From Streptomyces albus subsp. albus (GTDB lineage Bacteria > Actinomycetota > Actinomycetes > Streptomycetales > Streptomycetaceae), in contig NZ_JOID01000023.1 of the NCBI RefSeq assembly GCF_000719865.1, forward strand, positions 33,985-97,984: a stretch of DNA of 64,000 nt. Direction: 5' to 3'. Shown piece by piece: positions 61,669 to 64,000 of the stretch. A program made the position numbers and the translations under genes. Every line of letters begins with the position of its first letter. Position 1 is the first letter of the stretch. The notes under the pieces were generated by a model that saw nothing but the letters and a program-made list of their open reading frames with translations, was not told where the DNA came from and did not search any database.

Positions 61669-62325
61669 ATGAAGCGATCCCTGAGAACCTGGCGCGCGAA
61701 CGAAGGCGGCGACTCCGGAACCGGAACCCGGAGCGGCCTGTGGCGCAGGCTCTCACTGTTCGGCCTGCTGGTCGCCCTGCCCGTCCTTCTTCTGGCGGTG
61801 TTCACGGGCGGCTCGGGCGACTCCGGCGGCGCCGGTGAGAAGACCGCCGCCGAGGGCGCACGGTCCGCGGCCGAGGCCCGGACCGGGACCGAACCCGGCG
61901 GGAAGTCCGGCGAGCAGCCCGGCGGCGGCGGAAACGGCGAGCACACCGATCACGGGGAACAGGCCGAGCCCGCGGACGGCAAGGCACAGGACGCCGGCCA
62001 CGAGGGCCACTCCGCGAGCGCGGGCGGGAAGTGCGCCGCGAAGGTGAAGATCACTGCCAAGGGTGACGACTACCGCGCCAAGGTGACGGTGACGAACTCC
62101 GGTGAGACGGAGATCGGCAATTGGATGGTGCACTCGTCCATCTCGCCCGACGCGAACATCGAGAAGCACTGGCGCACGGTGCTGAGCGGCTACGGCCTCG
62201 CCGTCGCCTTCGGCAACACCGACAGGAACGGGACGCTGGAGCCCGGCGAGTCGACCACGTTCGGCTTCTACGTCAAGAACGGCACTCCGCCGCCGGCCGA
62301 GGCCAACGTCTGCTACGTGCACTGA
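61669..62325 (+). CDS. Membrane-anchored cellulose-binding (CBM2-like) protein
   Basis: 218-residue protein with a short basic N-terminus, one membrane helix (RLSLFGLLVALPVLLLAVF, about residues 27-46), a Gly/Glu/Ala/His-rich linker (about 47-117) and a C-terminal domain resembling CBM2: Cys near residue 123 and YCxVH-type Cys at the end that could close a disulfide, YRAKVTVTNSGETEIGNW, then LEPGESTTFGFYVKNG. No catalytic domain or sortase signal is present, and there is no signal-peptidase site after the helix, so it should remain anchored in the membrane with the CBM outside. Under a perfect CebR box, it is likely made on cellulose and may tether cells to fibres. CBM family call is by pattern. 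Confidence 0.8.
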   Translation: MKRSLRTWRANEGGDSGTGTRSGLWRRLSLFGLLVALPVLLLAVFTGGSGDSGGAGEKTAAEGARSAAEARTGTEPGGKSGEQPGGGGNGEHTDHGEQAEPADGKAQDAGHEGHSASAGGKCAAKVKITAKGDDYRAKVTVTNSGETEIGNWMVHSSISPDANIEKHWRTVLSGYGLAVAFGNTDRNGTLEPGESTTFGFYVKNGTPPPAEANVCYVH

Positions 62326-62329
62326 GGTT

Positions 62330-62412
62330 GTGCCGTCGTGCCGTCGTGCCGTCGTGCCGCCGTGCCGCCGTGCGACGAGGCGGGACCGGGGCGGGACCGG
62401 GGCGGGACCGGG
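62330..62412. repeat. Two short tandem repeat blocks
   Basis: Five copies of GTGCCGTC/GTGCCGCC (62330-62369) then three copies of the 11-mer CGGGACCGGGG (about 62380-62412), directly after the CBM gene stop. Confidence 0.85.
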
Positions 62413-62504
62413 AGCGCCGGTGCCGCCCCGTCATTGGGTTCCGCCCTGGTCGTCCGGCTTCGGCAGGCGTTGCTCGTGGTCGGCGACGGTCAGCGACGGT
62501 CTGG

Positions 62505-63281
62505 TCAGTTCTCCGAGCTGGTGCCCGAGGGCGGTACCTCGACGACGAAGAACAAGAAGGTGGGTTTGGTCGAAAGGCCACGGAAGCCGTCGGGGAACAG
62601 TTCACGGGCGGCAGGATGGGGCTGGGGCTCGCTGATGACGGAAAGGCGGAATCCGGCGGTGGTGAAGGCGTCGGCCATCGCGTGCAGCGGCCTGCGCCAG
62701 AACTTCATCGGGACGGACTGTCCGTTGATCGTCCAGTCGAAGGCGTAATCGGTGGCAGCGAAATAGTCCGGCCGGGGATCCTGAATCGTATAGGCCACGA
62801 AAGGGTGGTCCACTGATGCGAGCAGCCGCCCGCCGGGCTTGAGTACGCGCCGCAACTCGACCAGCGTGGGGCCCCAGTCCTCCAGGTAGTGCAGCACCAG
62901 CGATGCGACTACGTCGTCGAACGCGGCGTCGGCGAACGGCAGGCGGTCGCGCAGATCGGCCACGTGCAGGGCTGCGTTGTCGCCGAGTCGCCGCCTGGCC
63001 AGCGCCACCATCTCGGCGCTGGCGTCGATGCCGGTGACGGCCGCACCGCGGTCGCGCAGTGCGGCGGACAGGGGGCCCGACCCGCAGCCTGCGTCCAGGA
63101 TCCGACGGTCGGTCACGTCTCCGGCCAGGGCCAACATCGCGGGCCGCTCGTAGTGCGCGTTCACGAGGTTGTTCTCGGTTTCCGCCGAGTAGGCCTCGGC
63201 GAAGCTGTCGTAGTCGTTCGCCCGGGTCGGATCCGCAGGCGGCTGGGCGAGGCGGTCGGGCACATCGGTTACACGCTTCAT
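62505..63281 (-). CDS. Class I SAM-dependent methyltransferase
   Basis: 258-residue cytoplasmic methyltransferase. The SAM-binding motif I is ILDAGCGSGPLSAAL (about residues 61-75), motif II VTGIDASAEMVALAR and motif III LPFADAAFDDVVASLVLHYLEDW; the C-terminus (DYAFDWTINGQSVPMKFWRRPLHAMADAF) follows UbiE/Methyltransf_11 proteins with an unknown small-molecule substrate. ATG 63281 is the first codon that keeps the helical N-terminus (NDYDSFAEAYSAETENN); no strong ribosome-binding site precedes it. No biosynthetic partner is adjacent. Confidence 0.93.
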   Translation of the reverse strand: MKRVTDVPDRLAQPPADPTRANDYDSFAEAYSAETENNLVNAHYERPAMLALAGDVTDRRILDAGCGSGPLSAALRDRGAAVTGIDASAEMVALARRRLGDNAALHVADLRDRLPFADAAFDDVVASLVLHYLEDWGPTLVELRRVLKPGGRLLASVDHPFVAYTIQDPRPDYFAATDYAFDWTINGQSVPMKFWRRPLHAMADAFTTAGFRLSVISEPQPHPAARELFPDGFRGLSTKPTFLFFVVEVPPSGTSSEN

Positions 63282-63566
63282 CGCCGCAGCCTAGGACCCG
63301 GCCTCAGCCCACACCGCAGCCCAGTGGTCACATGTGCGCCAGACAGCGCCTCCGGCGCCGGGTGGGCGGCGCGGTGGTGGTGGCGGGTGCGTCGCGGTCC
63401 GGCGGGGGTTTTGGGGTGGGGGTTCCGGCATCCGTGCCGGGGGTTGGCCCGTGGTCGGTCGTCTATCCGGGGCCTTATGCCGCCGGGGTCGGTTCGAAAC
63501 GCGATGGCGTGGCTGGTGCCGGTGACTGGTGGCGGTTGATCACCGGCGTGATGACGCCCCGGAGGG

Positions 63567-63598
63567 GACGCGTGTCGCGTCGTGCCCCGACACGCGTC
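63567..63598. repeat. Perfect 11-bp inverted repeat
   Basis: GACGCGTGTCG and CGACACGCGTC around a 10-base loop in the gene-poor terminal region. It could be an operator or a transcript-end hairpin. Confidence 0.6.
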
Positions 63599-63805
63599 GG
63601 TGTTCTTCTGCTGTCCCGTCGTCATGGCGGGCTGACGGTGGTGGCGGTGGTGGCGGTGGTGGCGGTGGTGAGCGGCTGTCGTGGGCTGCCGCGACGGGGG
63701 CCGCTGCAGTTGGGGGCGGGGCGCCGGGGATCTTCGGCCAGGGTTGGGGCGGGGCTTTCCCGGCGACCGATTCATGGCGGTCGGCGGGGCGGTCACGGGC
63801 GAGCG

Positions 63806-63819
63806 CATCGGTACCGATG
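63806..63819. promoter_or_regulatory. 14-bp perfect palindrome CATCGGTACCGATG
   Basis: Fully palindromic with central GGTACC. It is of the size of a TetR/GntR/LacI operator and might control a gene beyond position 64000. Confidence 0.45.
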
Positions 63820-64000
63820 GGCAGCTTCGAGGCACAGCCGCCGACGCTGTCGGGCGTTCGGGCCGTCGTGGCGGGCTACCGCCGGCAGGCGTGCAGGGGG
63901 GGTGTGGTGTGGGTCGGGGGTGGAGTTCCCGGGTCCGGTTTCGGTCACTCGTTCGGGTGGTTCCAGCCCGTGGACCTGGATGTATTACCGTCCGTGACGG

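Larger units (their letters stand above)
63282..64000. other. 719-bp gene-poor end of window
   Basis: No gene is supported on either strand; the only long frames are His/Arg/Pro-rich shadows. The top strand is unusually G/T-rich for the window. It contains a 9-bp tandem repeat GGTGGTGGC (63638-63664, three copies), an 11-bp perfect inverted repeat and a 14-bp palindrome listed next. A gene may start beyond the window edge. Confidence 0.6.

Noticed and set aside
63278..63835. 185-codon minus-strand frame rich in His and Arg
   Set aside because: His-Arg runs come from the GGTGGTGGC tandem repeat; no start signal or homology seen.

Overview
The window is about 70% G+C, with strongly GC-biased third codon positions, many GTG starts, actinobacterial families (tandem universal-stress proteins, HTH-PPOX fusions, DUF4032, DUF2267, DUF2795) and perfect CebR-type operators. 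Together these point to a Streptomyces or close relative. No rRNA, tRNA, CRISPR array, intact insertion sequence or phage gene was seen.

Region 1 (1-23.4 kb) looks like a dormancy / low-oxygen stress island, similar in content to the DosR (DevR) regulon of mycobacteria and its Streptomyces counterpart. It holds the 3' part of a pyruvate formate-lyase gene (pflB) with its activase (pflA), four tandem-domain universal stress proteins, a flavodoxin-like protein, an Acg-type nitroreductase, a GAF-PP2C phosphatase, an HTH-PPOX fusion with a decayed partial copy, a ribosome-hibernation (HPF/S30AE) protein, two P2-type cation ATPases, a CBS-BON protein and a pair of stand-alone TrkA/RCK proteins. 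Three near-identical sites, GGGCCCAYCGGCCC, lie upstream of hpf, one usp and one ATPase and are good candidates for the operator of a DosR/OsdR-type regulator encoded outside the window. One ATPase, the two RCK genes and a possible 48-residue leader peptide form a tightly coupled string of reading frames.

Region 2 (23.4-38.1 kb) is envelope and transport: an FG-GAP secreted protein, an MMPL transporter, a MacB/FtsX-type ABC exporter divergent from its likely two-component system, a second HTH-PPOX protein, a DUF4032 kinase-like protein, an MFS transporter, an IS5-family transposase remnant and a DUF1992 protein. Region 3 (38.5-50.6 kb) mixes secreted polymer- and sterol-attacking enzymes (cholesterol oxidase, AA10 lytic polysaccharide monooxygenase under a CebR box, GH5 beta-mannanase under paired LacI-type operators) with a lactonase-fold protein, a second two-component system plus ABC exporter, and small conserved proteins. 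Region 4 (51-64 kb) carries a thiolase with a LysR regulator, a CPA1 Na+/H+ antiporter, proton-translocating transhydrogenase PntAB, a cytochrome P450 with an altered ExxR motif, a CE1/PHB-depolymerase-type esterase, a membrane-anchored cellulose-binding protein under a second CebR box, and a methyltransferase. The last 0.7 kb has no convincing gene.

A recurrent oddity is that many spacers are filled with short, decayed GC-rich tandem repeats (units of 7 to about 150 bp). All functions are read from sequence motifs and remembered family features; no database search was possible.
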